64,000 nt of DNA from G963708325 sp963708325 (GCA_963708325.1 OY970203.1:2542001-2606000); one strand, 5' to 3'; positions 42,635-50,547 are shown, numbered from the stretch's first letter. Notes: generated by a model from the sequence alone, not told the origin. Translations and numbers: made by a program.

Positions 42635-42743
42635 CGGCCTCGGTTGTTCCGGCTGAGTCCGGCTCAGTCAGGGAATCCGCCCTAGGAAGGGGGTTTCCAC
42701 CGAGAGCGATTCCGGCTGATTCAGCTCGGCTCCGCTCCTGTCT

Positions 42744-42762
42744 GTGGCCCCTTTGCGGCCAC
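42744..42762. promoter_or_regulatory. GTGGCC hairpin near attachment copy A
   Basis: GTGGCCCCTTTGCGGCCAC: two GTGGCCAC-like halves with starts 11 bp apart, 110 bp from copy A. Same element as at 43767 and 50548. Confidence 0.55.
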
Positions 42763-42877
42763 CCGCGACTGGGTTCGCCAGGCCGAGCCGGACACCAAAA
42801 CCCCAAAAAATGTGGATGGACAGCGCCCTTGGGCGGTGGTAGGACATGGCTTCAGCGACGACGCGAGGGAGGGCCTC

Positions 42878-43534
42878 GTGTCCAAACGAGTTCGCGCCCA
42901 CATCCACGACAACCTCTACGGCTTCGTCGCGATCTTCATCGCGCTCGGCGGCACCGCTTGGGCGGCGAACGGTCCCCTGGCGGGAACGAACACGGTCGGC
43001 ACCGCCGACATCATCAACAAGGAGGTCAAGCGGCAGGACCTCGCACTCGACGCGATCAACTCCTCGCGGGTGGCCCCGGATTCCCTAACAGGGCCAGACA
43101 TCCAGGAGGCGACGCTAGGCCCCGTCCCAGCCATACAGGCGCCCGAGGCTTGGCACGAAGTAGGTACCCCCGGCGAGCCCTTGTTCCAGAACGGTTGGAA
43201 CAACTCCGGAGGGTCCCTCGAGACCGTGGCCTTCTACAAGGACCGTGAAGGCGTGGTCCATCTGAAGGGCGGCGCGACCGGAAGCAACACCATGTTCATC
43301 TTCCAGCTCCCGGCCGGTTATCGCCCGGCCAGCGGTAAGGAGCTGCGGATCGCGGCTGTCTGCAACTGCACCGTCACTGATTCCGACACCCCGCCCGACG
43401 AGGTAAACGTGCCGACCGGGACGCTTCATATCACCGGGAACGTCGGTGTCCCGGCAGTAAACGGCGGCGTGTCGATCAGCCCACTTCCGAGCTTCGTCAG
43501 CCTCGAAGGCGTCACGTTCCGGGCGGGCGGTTAG
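42878..43534 (+). CDS. Secreted/anchored protein of the 'ALFVALGG' family, island remnant cargo
   Basis: 218 residues: MSKRVRAHIHDNLYGFVAIFIALGGTAWAANG, a helix and short linker, then GTNTVGTADIINKEVKRQDLALDAINSSRVAPDSLTGPDI, matching the architecture of the protein at 28811-29683 though with low identity. The C-terminal 110 residues are a beta-rich domain. GTG 42878 is preceded by GGAGGG. It is the only gene left in the 1-kb remnant. Function unknown; surface location likely. Confidence 0.75.
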   Translation: MSKRVRAHIHDNLYGFVAIFIALGGTAWAANGPLAGTNTVGTADIINKEVKRQDLALDAINSSRVAPDSLTGPDIQEATLGPVPAIQAPEAWHEVGTPGEPLFQNGWNNSGGSLETVAFYKDREGVVHLKGGATGSNTMFIFQLPAGYRPASGKELRIAAVCNCTVTDSDTPPDEVNVPTGTLHITGNVGVPAVNGGVSISPLPSFVSLEGVTFRAGG

Positions 43535-43570
43535 CACGGCACGTGTCGGCGGGGGATTTCTCCGAATACC

Positions 43571-43600
43571 GAGGGACTCGCACCGCCCGACCCGCGGATA
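43571..43600. other. Possible further degenerate copy of the tRNA 3' half
   Basis: GAGGGACTCG followed by CACCGCCCGACCCGCGGATA resembles the tRNA segment GAGGGACTCGAACCCCCGAC and ACGCGGATTA at roughly 24-25 of 30 positions, 17 bp before the intact copy. It may be an older attachment site. Confidence 0.35.
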
Positions 43601-43616
43601 GCGGGGCATTCTGGAG

Positions 43617-43658
43617 TGCCGGAGGAGGGACTCGAACCCCCGACACGCGGATTATGAT
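43617..43658. other. Attachment site, integrase end (42-bp repeat)
   Basis: 42 bp identical to 50640-50681, the tRNA-Met 3' half through the anticodon loop; sequence diverges on both sides. The integrase end is 808 bp away. Confidence 0.85.
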
Positions 43659-43942
43659 CGGGCGCCGGTGTTCCGGCTGAGTCCGGCGCAGTCAGGGAAT
43701 CCGCGCTACGGAGCCGTATCCGCCAGGGGCGACTCCGGCCGAATCGGCTCGCTTGCGGTCCCGTCTGTGGCCACTTTGCGGCCACCCGTGGACGACCATC
43801 TGCGCCGCTGGGCTATGCCCACGGCGCTCTCCACGAGCCGTACTCTGGCGTGTCTTGAGCGGGAGCGGGGGCGTCACGGCGCCAGGTCTTGATCCCCTGA
43901 GGCCGACCGGCCCCGCGGTGCCCGCGTAGGCGGAAGCGCCTT
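43659..43942. other. Non-coding island end
   Basis: 284 bp with no credible gene. The first 130 bp resemble the matching end of the remnant island at 42635-42765. It contains the GTGGCC hairpin at 43767-43785. Integrase arm-binding and regulatory sites are expected in such a place. Confidence 0.55.
43767..43785. promoter_or_regulatory. GTGGCCAC pair, integrase end
   Basis: GTGGCCACTTTGCGGCCAC, 108 bp inside the 42-bp repeat. The same 19 bases occur at 50548-50566 inside the other end. Confidence 0.65.
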
Positions 43943-44464
43943 CTAATCACCGATCCGCGCAGTGACCGTGCAGTTGGTGCCGTTGAAGTAGTCCGGATGA
44001 TCTTGGAAGCTCAACTGAGTGTTCTGTGAGACGTACTTCTTGAAGAAGACGAGCTTCTGCTCGCCGGGTTGCAGCTCAACATGCTGATCGGCGGCTTTCA
44101 CCGACGAGCCATCGCCTAGCTCCCACGAGAACCGGAGCGTTGCGGTGAGCGGAGCGTCTGCCTTGTTCGCGGTCCGAACGGAGCCGATCAGATCGTGCTT
44201 CTCCCCGAGGTCGCAGCTGGCCCGCTTGTAGCTGAAGTCAGATGCGGTTGGCCCGGCCGACGTCTCCGGCGCCGTTGCCGTCACGGTCACCGTCGTCTCC
44301 TTCGGCGGAGCCTGGGACTGGCCACCCGTCACGATTGTCACCGTCTTGGTCGAGCCACCGCAGGCAGCGAGGGCAAGGGCGCCGAGCAGTACGAAGGCGA
44401 CTGTCAGGGCAAAGCGCAGATACAACGTGGACGTGATCCTATGCTCGACGCGGGGCTGGCTCAA
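43943..44464 (-). CDS. Island lipoprotein, downstream of integrase
   Basis: 173 residues if started at TTG 44464, 1 nt after the integrase stop; no strong ribosome site. Signal YLRFALTVAFVLLGALALAACGG with lipobox LAAC, a Thr/Pro linker, then a beta-rich domain (residues about 75-173) with Cys near DFSYKRASCDLG and FNGTNCTV that may pair. It resembles the small extracellular FxxF-type domains of actinobacterial lipoproteins only in shape. As cargo of a satellite it might be a surface factor such as superinfection exclusion (inference). Confidence 0.7.
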   Translation of the reverse strand: MSQPRVEHRITSTLYLRFALTVAFVLLGALALAACGGSTKTVTIVTGGQSQAPPKETTVTVTATAPETSAGPTASDFSYKRASCDLGEKHDLIGSVRTANKADAPLTATLRFSWELGDGSSVKAADQHVELQPGEQKLVFFKKYVSQNTQLSFQDHPDYFNGTNCTVTARIGD

Positions 44465-44465
44465 C

Positions 44466-45707
44466 CTAAGCCGGCTGACGGTTCGGTGGGACTATCTTGG
44501 AGGGGGGGTCCCCTGCCTGGATGGCCTGCGGACGCCGAGCCAGCTCGGCGTCGAGGCTGATCCCCTCTCCGAGCCCCCCGTCGAGCAGATGCGTGTAGGT
44601 GTCGAGCGTGAACGAGGCTGCGTGATGGCCGAGCCACTGCTGCACCTGCTTGGCGTTGCGGCCACGCTCGAACAGGATCGAGGCGCAGGTATGGCGAAAG
44701 GTGTGGAAGCCTGCCCAAGCGACGCCCGCTTCCTCGGCGGCCGGTTGGAGCACGCGGCGACGGACGTTCTCCTGCCGCAGCGGCTCACCGTTGACAGCGG
44801 CGAACACCAATGCGTCACCGCCGGCTAGCCGGGGATCGACCGCCGAGCGTCGGCGGCGCAGCTCGAATACCAAGCCGGTGTCGAGCGGGATCGTCCGCCG
44901 GCCGTAGCGCGATTTAGGCGGCTTGATCCGCCACGCCGGTTCACCGTCGCTCCGTCCCTTGCGCGGCACCAAGGCCCGGCGAACGCGGACGCGGGGCTCC
45001 GAGCCGTCGAGGGTCAGGTCGCCCCACTGCAGCGCCGCCAGCTCCGACCACCGAAGCCCGGTGGCTGCCAGGAACCGAAAAAGGAGCCGCCAGTCGGGGT
45101 GGACAACGCGCAGGAAGGCCCCGAGCTGCGCGCGGGTCAGCGCCCGGGCGTGCTCCTCGTCGGCCTCCTCTACCCGCTCGCGGTGCGGGAGGACCGCGCC
45201 GTCCACGGGGTTGTGGCGGATCAGCCCCTCCCGCCGGGCGGTCGCCATGCAAGCCCGGACCGGACTGACGATGCGGCGCACGGTCGAGTCGGCCAGCTTG
45301 CCGCCACCGGGCGCCGGCTGCTCGCAAAGCCAGCCGATCCAGTTGGCGAGGTCGCGGGGGCTGATGCTCGACACGGTGCGCCCGAGGCGCTCGTCCAGAT
45401 AGGGGTAGGCGTATCGCTCTAGGTCGCGGCGATAGTCCTCGCGGGTGTTCTCCGTGAACCCCCGCCGCCCGTTGCCCTGATAGCGGTCGATCCACTCCTT
45501 GGCGTACTCGCGGAATCGGACCCGGCTCTGCTCTTGGAACTCGCCGCGGTCCCGATCAGCCTCCCGTGCGCGCTTCAAGCGGAGTGCCTCGTCCAGCGTG
45601 CGAGCCGACTCGGATCGCTCGCGTCCATTGACGCGAAAACGGACGACATACCGGCTGCCCCGCTTGTAGATGCCGGGGTGGCGGGTCCTGACTCTAGGTG
45701 CGGCCAT
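44466..45707 (-). CDS. int: Tyrosine-type site-specific integrase
   Basis: 413 residues. N-terminal arm-binding strand region (GIYKRGSRYVVRFRVNGRERS), SAM-like core-binding domain about 65-175, catalytic domain about 190-375 with Arg 219 (ATGLRWSEL), His-x-x-Arg at 335-338 (HTFRHTCASIL), His 361 (GHH) and nucleophile Tyr 371 (TYTHLL): all catalytic residues are present. ATG 45707 has GGGAG about 8 nt upstream. It lies 808 bp from the left 42-bp repeat and should recombine attL and attR at the tRNA-Met gene. Confidence 0.93.
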   Translation of the reverse strand: MAAPRVRTRHPGIYKRGSRYVVRFRVNGRERSESARTLDEALRLKRAREADRDRGEFQEQSRVRFREYAKEWIDRYQGNGRRGFTENTREDYRRDLERYAYPYLDERLGRTVSSISPRDLANWIGWLCEQPAPGGGKLADSTVRRIVSPVRACMATARREGLIRHNPVDGAVLPHRERVEEADEEHARALTRAQLGAFLRVVHPDWRLLFRFLAATGLRWSELAALQWGDLTLDGSEPRVRVRRALVPRKGRSDGEPAWRIKPPKSRYGRRTIPLDTGLVFELRRRRSAVDPRLAGGDALVFAAVNGEPLRQENVRRRVLQPAAEEAGVAWAGFHTFRHTCASILFERGRNAKQVQQWLGHHAASFTLDTYTHLLDGGLGEGISLDAELARRPQAIQAGDPPSKIVPPNRQPA

Positions 45708-45802
45708 CAAATACTCCCTTCGGGTCGCGCCGAAGAAAGCGGGCCAAGTGAGGAGCAGGTGTAGCCTGCGAGCCGCACCGGAGCGCATACCTTCGGTGTC
45801 AC

Positions 45803-45831
45803 GCCCCCGGCTGCTCCAACAGCGCGGGGGC
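45803..45831. other. Hairpin in the int/alpA divergent region
   Basis: GCCCCCGGCTG and CAGCGCGGGGGC form a nearly perfect stem 30 bp before the alpA-like ATG. The position between divergent int and alpA suits a control site. Confidence 0.4.
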
Positions 45832-45860
45832 ACTTTCTATCTGTCACCATCATAGACGAA

Positions 45861-46067
45861 ATGGCCGCAGGACGAAAGCCAGATTTGGTCGGCCTAGCTG
45901 AAGTCGCAGAGCTGCTCGGCACGTCCCGACGAAACGCGATCCGCTGGACCCAGCGCGACGATTTCCCCAAGCCGATCGCCCGGCTGCGAGCTACGCCCGT
46001 GTGGGAACGCCGTGAAGTGGCACGGTGGGCGAAGGAGAGAAAGCCGGACGGCAGGCGCCGGATGTAG
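45861..46067 (+). CDS. AlpA-like helix-turn-helix regulator
   Basis: 68 residues. MerR/AlpA-type winged helix: LVGLAEVAELLGTSRRNAIRWTQRDDFPKPIARL ... VWERREVARWA, with a basic tail. AlpA-like proteins turn on excision and replication of integrated phages and satellites. It is the only plus-strand gene inside the element and is divergent from the integrase (153 bp between starts), the usual regulator position. Confidence 0.85.
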   Translation: MAAGRKPDLVGLAEVAELLGTSRRNAIRWTQRDDFPKPIARLRATPVWERREVARWAKERKPDGRRRM

Positions 46068-46149
46068 CCGCCGTAGGAGTCGCTGACACGCGGATTCGAT
46101 CTCCGCACGTCGCACCGGAAACGGCTCTGCGACGGGGAATGCGGAGGGG

Positions 46150-46168
46150 GTGGCCACCGGGTGGCCAC
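46150..46168. promoter_or_regulatory. GTGGCCAC pair between alpA-like and xis-like genes
   Basis: Two perfect GTGGCCAC palindromes (46150-46157 and 46161-46168) with starts 11 bp apart, ending 1 nt before the stop codon of the excisionase-like gene. Confidence 0.6.
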
Positions 46169-46169
46169 T

Positions 46170-46451
46170 TCACTCGGGCTCGTGAACGGTGAGGCAGGCG
46201 TCCAGGTCCGCACGCCGGAACAGAAGGCGCCGGCCGTCATTGAAGTAACGGACTCGCCCCTGGGCCTTCAGTTCGTATATGCGCGAGGTCGGGCATGCCA
46301 AGTGCTGCGCCGCTTCCGCAACGCCGAGATACGGCTCGGCGGGGTCCGGCAAGCGGTTGGCGAGCCCGTCCACGAGCCGCACCGCCAGCGCGTCGAGCAG
46401 CTCCGGCGGAAGCGGGAGGCTCAAGCCGCCGTCGTGCTCCCGGGCGCTCAC
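46170..46451 (-). CDS. Excisionase-family DNA-binding protein
   Basis: 93 residues. After a short leader with PLPPELLDALAVRLVDGLANRL comes an excisionase-type HTH: PYLGVAEAAQHLACPTSRIYELKAQGRVRYFNDGRRLLFRRADLDACL. GTG 46451 overlaps the stop of the replication gene (GTGA). Proteins of this type bend attachment-site DNA for excision or act as AlpA-like regulators; here it would direct the integrase. Confidence 0.82.
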   Translation of the reverse strand: MSAREHDGGLSLPLPPELLDALAVRLVDGLANRLPDPAEPYLGVAEAAQHLACPTSRIYELKAQGRVRYFNDGRRLLFRRADLDACLTVHEPE

Positions 46452-48010
46452 GGCGCGTCTCCGCCGGTTTGGGTGTAATCCCAAACCGGGCCGGTGGGCG
46501 GCGGCACGTCGTCGGGCCATTCGTCCAGGCCGCATTCGGCGGCAACAGCCAAGACCTGCTCAGCGAAGGGGAGAGCCTTCTCCGGCCGCGGGCTCACCTG
46601 CTTGGGGTGCGCCGAAAGCGACCGATGCGACGAAAGGTCGGCGTCCGGGGTGCTTTCGTCGCTTTCGTCGCTTTGGTCGCAGTCCTGCCCGGTGCCATCC
46701 GTGACGAACCACCTCTCCTCAGGTCGCCCGCCGGTCGGGTTCATTCGACGCTCGGCGAGCCCACGCGATTCGAGGAGCGCCAGGGCGCCCTCAATCTCGC
46801 CGGCTCGCCGATGCCGCCCGAACTGGTCCCGTACCTCGGTTCGACTCAGGCCGACCGTCCCGGCTTCGCTCAGTGCCCGCAGGATCACATCGGCGCATGG
46901 ATCGCCGAGCGCGTCGCCGAACAGGTAGCGACAGCTCGCCTCGCAGTAACGCCACACCGCGAGAGAGGCGCGCAGGTGCGGGACCCGAACCTCAGGCGAT
47001 CGGTCAAGCAGCGCGTAGACCACCGCGAGGCGCATCACCTGAGCCTCGGCGCGTGCTGTGACCGCTCCGAACAGGCCGGGCTTCCCCTCCGATAGCTCGC
47101 CGTAGACCTCGGCCCATAGTTGCCGCGCTTCCGCGCCCCGATGAAAGACGCCGGCAGAGGAGGCGAAATCAAGGGCGGCGCGCACCCGAGGGACGATCGG
47201 GTGCCAGTCGGCATCGGTGAGCGTGCCGCCCTCGGGGAGCTGCTTGGAGCGACGAACGCACGCGAACAGGAAGCGGTTGGCGAACCCGGAGGCTGCATCC
47301 GTGCTCGAAAGCTCGCGGCGCAGCTCCTCCTGCGAAATGTGCCCGACGATCGAGACGTGCGCTCCGCTGGCGCGGTCCGGATTGTTCTTCGTGAGCGTGC
47401 GAAGCTCGCCCGACTCCCAGGCTTGGCGAATGATCGCGCTGAGGGTCGAGCCGTCGCGCCCCATGACGCGGAGCACGGAGGCAAACTCCGATTCGTAGGC
47501 AAGGAGGCGCTTGTCGGGCTCGCCATCGTCGGCGATCTCCTCGATGCAGCCGTCAGCGTCGGCACGCTTCTTCTCCTCGGCCGTCTTGGCGCGTCGCCGG
47601 ATCGTCCGCTGATCGCGCACCGCGTGAATCAGGCCCTCGCCGCTCGACAGCCCGCCGAGGATGCGGGCCTCCCAGCTTTCGTCGGCGAGCTTCGCCGGCC
47701 GGCTCGCCTGCCCCCAGCTCGACCCCTTGCGGGCCTTAGACGTCGGCCCAACGAGCAGCACGTCGAGGTTCGTTCCGTGGAAGTCGGCCTCGGCCTGAAA
47801 GCCCGCATCGCGTCCGGCCGCGCTGCCGAACGCTGCGAGAAACTGCAAGAGGAGCGCCGCCGGATCGGCCTCGGAGTGCGGCTCGATCGTGGATACGACC
47901 TCGCCCGCGAGTCCGTGGTGCGCCGCGGCTTCGAGCGGACTTGGCCAGCCGATCTCACCGATACGCGACAGGGCCTCGATCTGCTGGCGGTCGAGCTGGG
48001 GATCGTTCAC
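46448..48010 (-). CDS. DUF3987-like replication/helicase protein
   Basis: 520 residues. About residues 80-330 look like a RecA-like ATPase: LDVLLVGPTSKARKGSSWG as a variant phosphate loop, GGLSSGEGLIHAVRD, RLLAYESEFASVLRVMGRDGSTLS, SIVGHISQEELRRELSSTDAASGFANRFLFACVRRS. This order is seen in DUF3987 and related plasmid/satellite replication proteins. Residues about 400-470 have a winged-helix look (GTVGLSRTEVRDQFG). GTG 48010 overlaps the primase stop (GTGA). Likely loads on or unwinds island DNA together with the zinc primase. Confidence 0.8.
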   Translation of the reverse strand: MNDPQLDRQQIEALSRIGEIGWPSPLEAAAHHGLAGEVVSTIEPHSEADPAALLLQFLAAFGSAAGRDAGFQAEADFHGTNLDVLLVGPTSKARKGSSWGQASRPAKLADESWEARILGGLSSGEGLIHAVRDQRTIRRRAKTAEEKKRADADGCIEEIADDGEPDKRLLAYESEFASVLRVMGRDGSTLSAIIRQAWESGELRTLTKNNPDRASGAHVSIVGHISQEELRRELSSTDAASGFANRFLFACVRRSKQLPEGGTLTDADWHPIVPRVRAALDFASSAGVFHRGAEARQLWAEVYGELSEGKPGLFGAVTARAEAQVMRLAVVYALLDRSPEVRVPHLRASLAVWRYCEASCRYLFGDALGDPCADVILRALSEAGTVGLSRTEVRDQFGRHRRAGEIEGALALLESRGLAERRMNPTGGRPEERWFVTDGTGQDCDQSDESDESTPDADLSSHRSLSAHPKQVSPRPEKALPFAEQVLAVAAECGLDEWPDDVPPPTGPVWDYTQTGGDAP

Positions 48011-48552
48011 GCTGCCGCCTCCGAGAGCAATCGCTCCGCCACCCACCGACGAAGCGCGAGGTAGCCGCCGGCTCGCGGCTCGATCCCCGTCAGGTGGGCG
48101 GCCAGGTCGAGCGCCGTCCCGCCGCGGCCGCATGCAAAGCAGTACCAACCGCGACCCGGATCGGGGTAAACGTGACAGCTCGGGTGACGGTCCTCATGGT
48201 CGGGCAACGGGCAGGAAACGCGCCCGCTTGCCGGCACCGGCTCGCCGGTCAGGGCCTCGAAGTAGACCGGCGGCGGGATCGTGTCCAGCACGTCGCGGCC
48301 TCGGCAGGAGGAAACCTCGCGGGACAGTCTGCGGGGCCGAGAGAGCGGCTGGGAGCGCGTCCTGTGCCACTCGGGGGGCAGTTCGGTGGACCCGTCCAGG
48401 TAGCGCCGCGCCTGCTGCTGCTGGCCCAGGACGCGCCACGCTGCGCTCTGCCATTCGGCCGGCAGCGCCGAGAAGATCGCCAGGCTTTCGGCCCCGAGCA
48501 GCGCAGCGGTCGCCTGCTGAAACGCACGGAAGGTCAGCAGCGGCGCTGTCAT
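48007..48552 (-). CDS. CHC2 zinc-finger primase fragment protein
   Basis: 181 residues. A DnaG-type zinc-binding module: SCPLPDHEDRHPSCHVYPDP and WYCFACGRGGTALDLAAHLTG, with three Cys and His in the right order. The TOPRIM catalytic domain is absent, so it is either a split primase or a DNA-binding helper for the next gene. ATG overlaps the upstream stop (ATGA) and its own stop overlaps the replication gene. It belongs to the replication module of the island. Confidence 0.83.
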   Translation of the reverse strand: MTAPLLTFRAFQQATAALLGAESLAIFSALPAEWQSAAWRVLGQQQQARRYLDGSTELPPEWHRTRSQPLSRPRRLSREVSSCRGRDVLDTIPPPVYFEALTGEPVPASGRVSCPLPDHEDRHPSCHVYPDPGRGWYCFACGRGGTALDLAAHLTGIEPRAGGYLALRRWVAERLLSEAAA

Positions 48553-49091
48553 CGCGCCTTCCCCGCTATCCGCCTCCCGGCCGGCGGGGTGCTTACGCCG
48601 GGAGGGTCAGGGTCGCCGTCGTCAGGGCCGGCGCGGCTCGGGCTCGACGTGCGGCGAGCCGAACGGTGGACAGCCGGTCGGCGTTCGGCGCGCCCTCGGT
48701 GGCCTGTACCCGCTGCCGGTCGGAGGCTGATCCGGCGAATCGCCGCGAAGGGCCGCCGGTACTCGGCCACCCGTCTCCGGCCGGGGTCCGAATTGGCGCG
48801 GTCGTAAACGACTAGGCGCGACGCGCCCCCCGGCTTGCGGGCGAATGCCATCCGGCGGCTCTCTCCCTTGCGGAGCCGTCGCCCGAGTATCCGCTCCGCC
48901 TCATGGCGGGAGGCGCGGCGGCGGGCCTCAGCGCGAGCCGTAGGGCTTGGACAGGCGGCGTAGACCTCGCGGTCGATGGCCGCGCTTAGCTTGGCTGCCT
49001 CGTCGGCATCGCCACGCTGCTTAGCGAGGTCGCGAAAGAACCGCAACGTGTCGAGGTCGCGACTCGCCGGACGATTAGGCAGAGGTTCCAT
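48549..49091 (-). CDS. Island hypothetical protein
   Basis: 180 residues, very basic (Arg-rich), with a helical N-terminal half (DLDTLRFFRDLAKQRGDADEAAKLSAAIDREV) and a low-complexity C-terminal half. No family is recognised. ATG 49091 has no clear ribosome site. It is the first gene of the replication operon and is coupled to the primase gene by ATGA, so it may be a replication accessory protein. Confidence 0.6.
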   Translation of the reverse strand: MEPLPNRPASRDLDTLRFFRDLAKQRGDADEAAKLSAAIDREVYAACPSPTARAEARRRASRHEAERILGRRLRKGESRRMAFARKPGGASRLVVYDRANSDPGRRRVAEYRRPFAAIRRISLRPAAGTGHRGRAERRPAVHRSARRTSSPSRAGPDDGDPDPPGVSTPPAGRRIAGKAR

Positions 49092-49111
49092 CGGCTCGTG
49101 TCGAGGCTCGT

Positions 49112-49208
49112 GATTTCACCTGTGGCTAATTCAACACGGGCGACCGGTCGGACTCGGGAGCCCGAACGGACGAACGGTCCCGTGAGGGACCGTTCGCAAG
49201 GTGAAATC
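49112..49208. promoter_or_regulatory. Nested inverted repeats: candidate island origin or operator
   Basis: GATTTCACCT (49112-49121) pairs with AGGTGAAATC (49199-49208). Between them are the perfect 11-bp hairpin CGAACGGTCCC-GTGA-GGGACCGTTCG (49171-49196), a palindrome CGACCGGTCG (49141-49150) and three CGAACGG copies (49163, 49171, and reversed at 49190). The block lies just before the replication operon and after the lipoprotein gene, without a T-tract. Confidence 0.5.
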
Positions 49209-49265
49209 GGCTCGACTACGAGCGCAGGATCAGAGTACGCATTCGATCGGTCGGCTCTGCCGAAC

Positions 49266-49997
49266 TCAAAGGTGCTCGCGGATTGAATCTATCCGCCAAG
49301 TCCCGCCCTCCTGTTTAAGGATTACGTTCCCGCCGGTTGTCTGGACAACGGTGGTATCCCGATCACGGACGACGCCGGTAATGCGTGCTTGAGGCAGCCA
49401 ACGGACTCCCGCGTATTTCATCGTGCACCGCCCGTTGAATGTCTGTCCGCTTCTTTGGAGGTCAGTGAGGAATTCGCAAGCGCCCTCGTAATCGCTTGCG
49501 GCAATCCTCTCATTGAAGGCCGCCAGCGTCTCGCGAACCTGTTGCTCGACATCTCCATCCGGCGTCGGCGTTGTCGAGTCGCTTCCCTGTGGCGCCCGGC
49601 GGAGCTGAGGGCCCGGACGCAAGGTCTCATGTATTCGCTGCGCGTCCTCCGGACTGCAGTCGCCGTCTTCCAAGAAGGTCAACGCACCTTCAATCGCATC
49701 CCTCGGGGAGTTTCCCTTGAAGCCCCCGAGGCCGATGTTGGCGTCGGGGTCCGCCTTGAAATTGCGAATCAGGTCATCCACGGCAAGGCTGATTTGGCTA
49801 TCCGCCGAGTTCCCTTGAACGCCGAACGAGACATCAATGCACTTGTTTGTGATGGTGCGGAGAGCCGCCTTTACCTCACCGGGATTGACGGATACGGAGG
49901 TCGTCGTTGACCCCCCGTTGCCACCGCAGCCCGCCGAAAACGCCAACATCGCAACGAAGGCCGTGAAGCCGATCCTCAATCCGCCGCCACCCTTCAT
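49266..49997 (-). CDS. Island lipoprotein
   Basis: 243 residues. Signal IGFTAFVAMLAFSAGCGGNGG; the Cys follows SAG, an atypical but usable lipobox. Mature protein: helical N-terminal part (ALRTITNKCIDV, AVDDLIRNFKAD), a Thr/Pro linker near 140-150, then a domain resembling NTF2-like or DUF4878 folds (VRETLAAFNERIAASDYEGACEFLTDLQR ... GGTWRIDSI). Transcribed separately from the replication genes by the inverted repeats. Likely cargo at the cell surface; function unknown. Confidence 0.75.
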   Translation of the reverse strand: MKGGGGLRIGFTAFVAMLAFSAGCGGNGGSTTTSVSVNPGEVKAALRTITNKCIDVSFGVQGNSADSQISLAVDDLIRNFKADPDANIGLGGFKGNSPRDAIEGALTFLEDGDCSPEDAQRIHETLRPGPQLRRAPQGSDSTTPTPDGDVEQQVRETLAAFNERIAASDYEGACEFLTDLQRSGQTFNGRCTMKYAGVRWLPQARITGVVRDRDTTVVQTTGGNVILKQEGGTWRIDSIREHL

Positions 49998-50068
49998 CGT
50001 CAGAGCCTATTCGGCGCCCCACTCACGAAGCAACGGGGATAGCTCCCCTCGCAGACACCCTGCCGTAG

Positions 50069-50518
50069 CTACCTGTGATCCCAGGCTGTCGACGTTTTGT
50101 CTTCCTCGACCGCGAGAGCCATCAGCTCCGCGATGGTGCCAGGGCCTCCGTCCTCGGCCGGCGGATGCTGACGATCCTTGGCCCACCGTCGCGGGTAGCG
50201 ACGCGCCAGGTACTCGATTGCTGAGCGCCAGTCCTTCGTCCAGGCGCCGCGGATCGCAGCCACGCCGGCCGTCTCCGCCTCGGCCTCCGCACGCGTAAGA
50301 GACTCCAGAAACTCCACAAACCGCTCGTTGCCGGGGCCGCCCTCCTCGCCGCGAGCCTTCCACTCGTAGAGGGTTGAGGGGGCGATCCCCGATGCCCTGG
50401 CGGCAACCTCGACGTAGTTGCCGTCGCGGACCAGCTCGATGATCTGCCGCCGTCTCTCGGATGTCAGCTTCGTCGGCCGGGCCACCCGGTCACAGGCTAG
50501 GCACAGCAGCGGCGGCAT
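50069..50518 (-). CDS. Small-terminase-like HTH protein (TerS-like)
   Basis: 149 residues from ATG 50518. HTH near residues 20-55: RPTKLTSERRRQIIELVRDGNYVEVAARASGIAPSTLYEWKARG. Then FVEFLESLTRAEAEAETAGVAAIRGAWTKDWRSAIEYLARRYPRRWAKD, the helical oligomerisation core and 'ERR-P-RW' tail shared by many phage small terminases of actinophages. A longer ATG at 50602 would read through the GTGGCC hairpin and is less likely. TerS redirects DNA packaging; PICI islands carry their own. A general DNA-binding regulator is the alternative. Confidence 0.6.
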   Translation of the reverse strand: MPPLLCLACDRVARPTKLTSERRRQIIELVRDGNYVEVAARASGIAPSTLYEWKARGEEGGPGNERFVEFLESLTRAEAEAETAGVAAIRGAWTKDWRSAIEYLARRYPRRWAKDRQHPPAEDGGPGTIAELMALAVEEDKTSTAWDHR

Positions 50519-50547
50519 CTTCCTGATGGGGGCGGCAGGGTCGGCGT

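Larger units (their letters stand above)
42594..43616. mobile_element. Remnant of a second island integrated at the same tRNA site
   Basis: This 1.0-kb segment lies between a slightly damaged (42594-42634) and an intact (43617) copy of the tRNA-Met 3' half. Its first 170 bp resemble the left end of the neighbouring 7-kb island (shared TTCCGGCTGAGTCCGGC, CAGTCAGGGAATCCGC, and the GTGGCC hairpin). It retains one gene (42878-43534) and no integrase. Confidence 0.65.
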
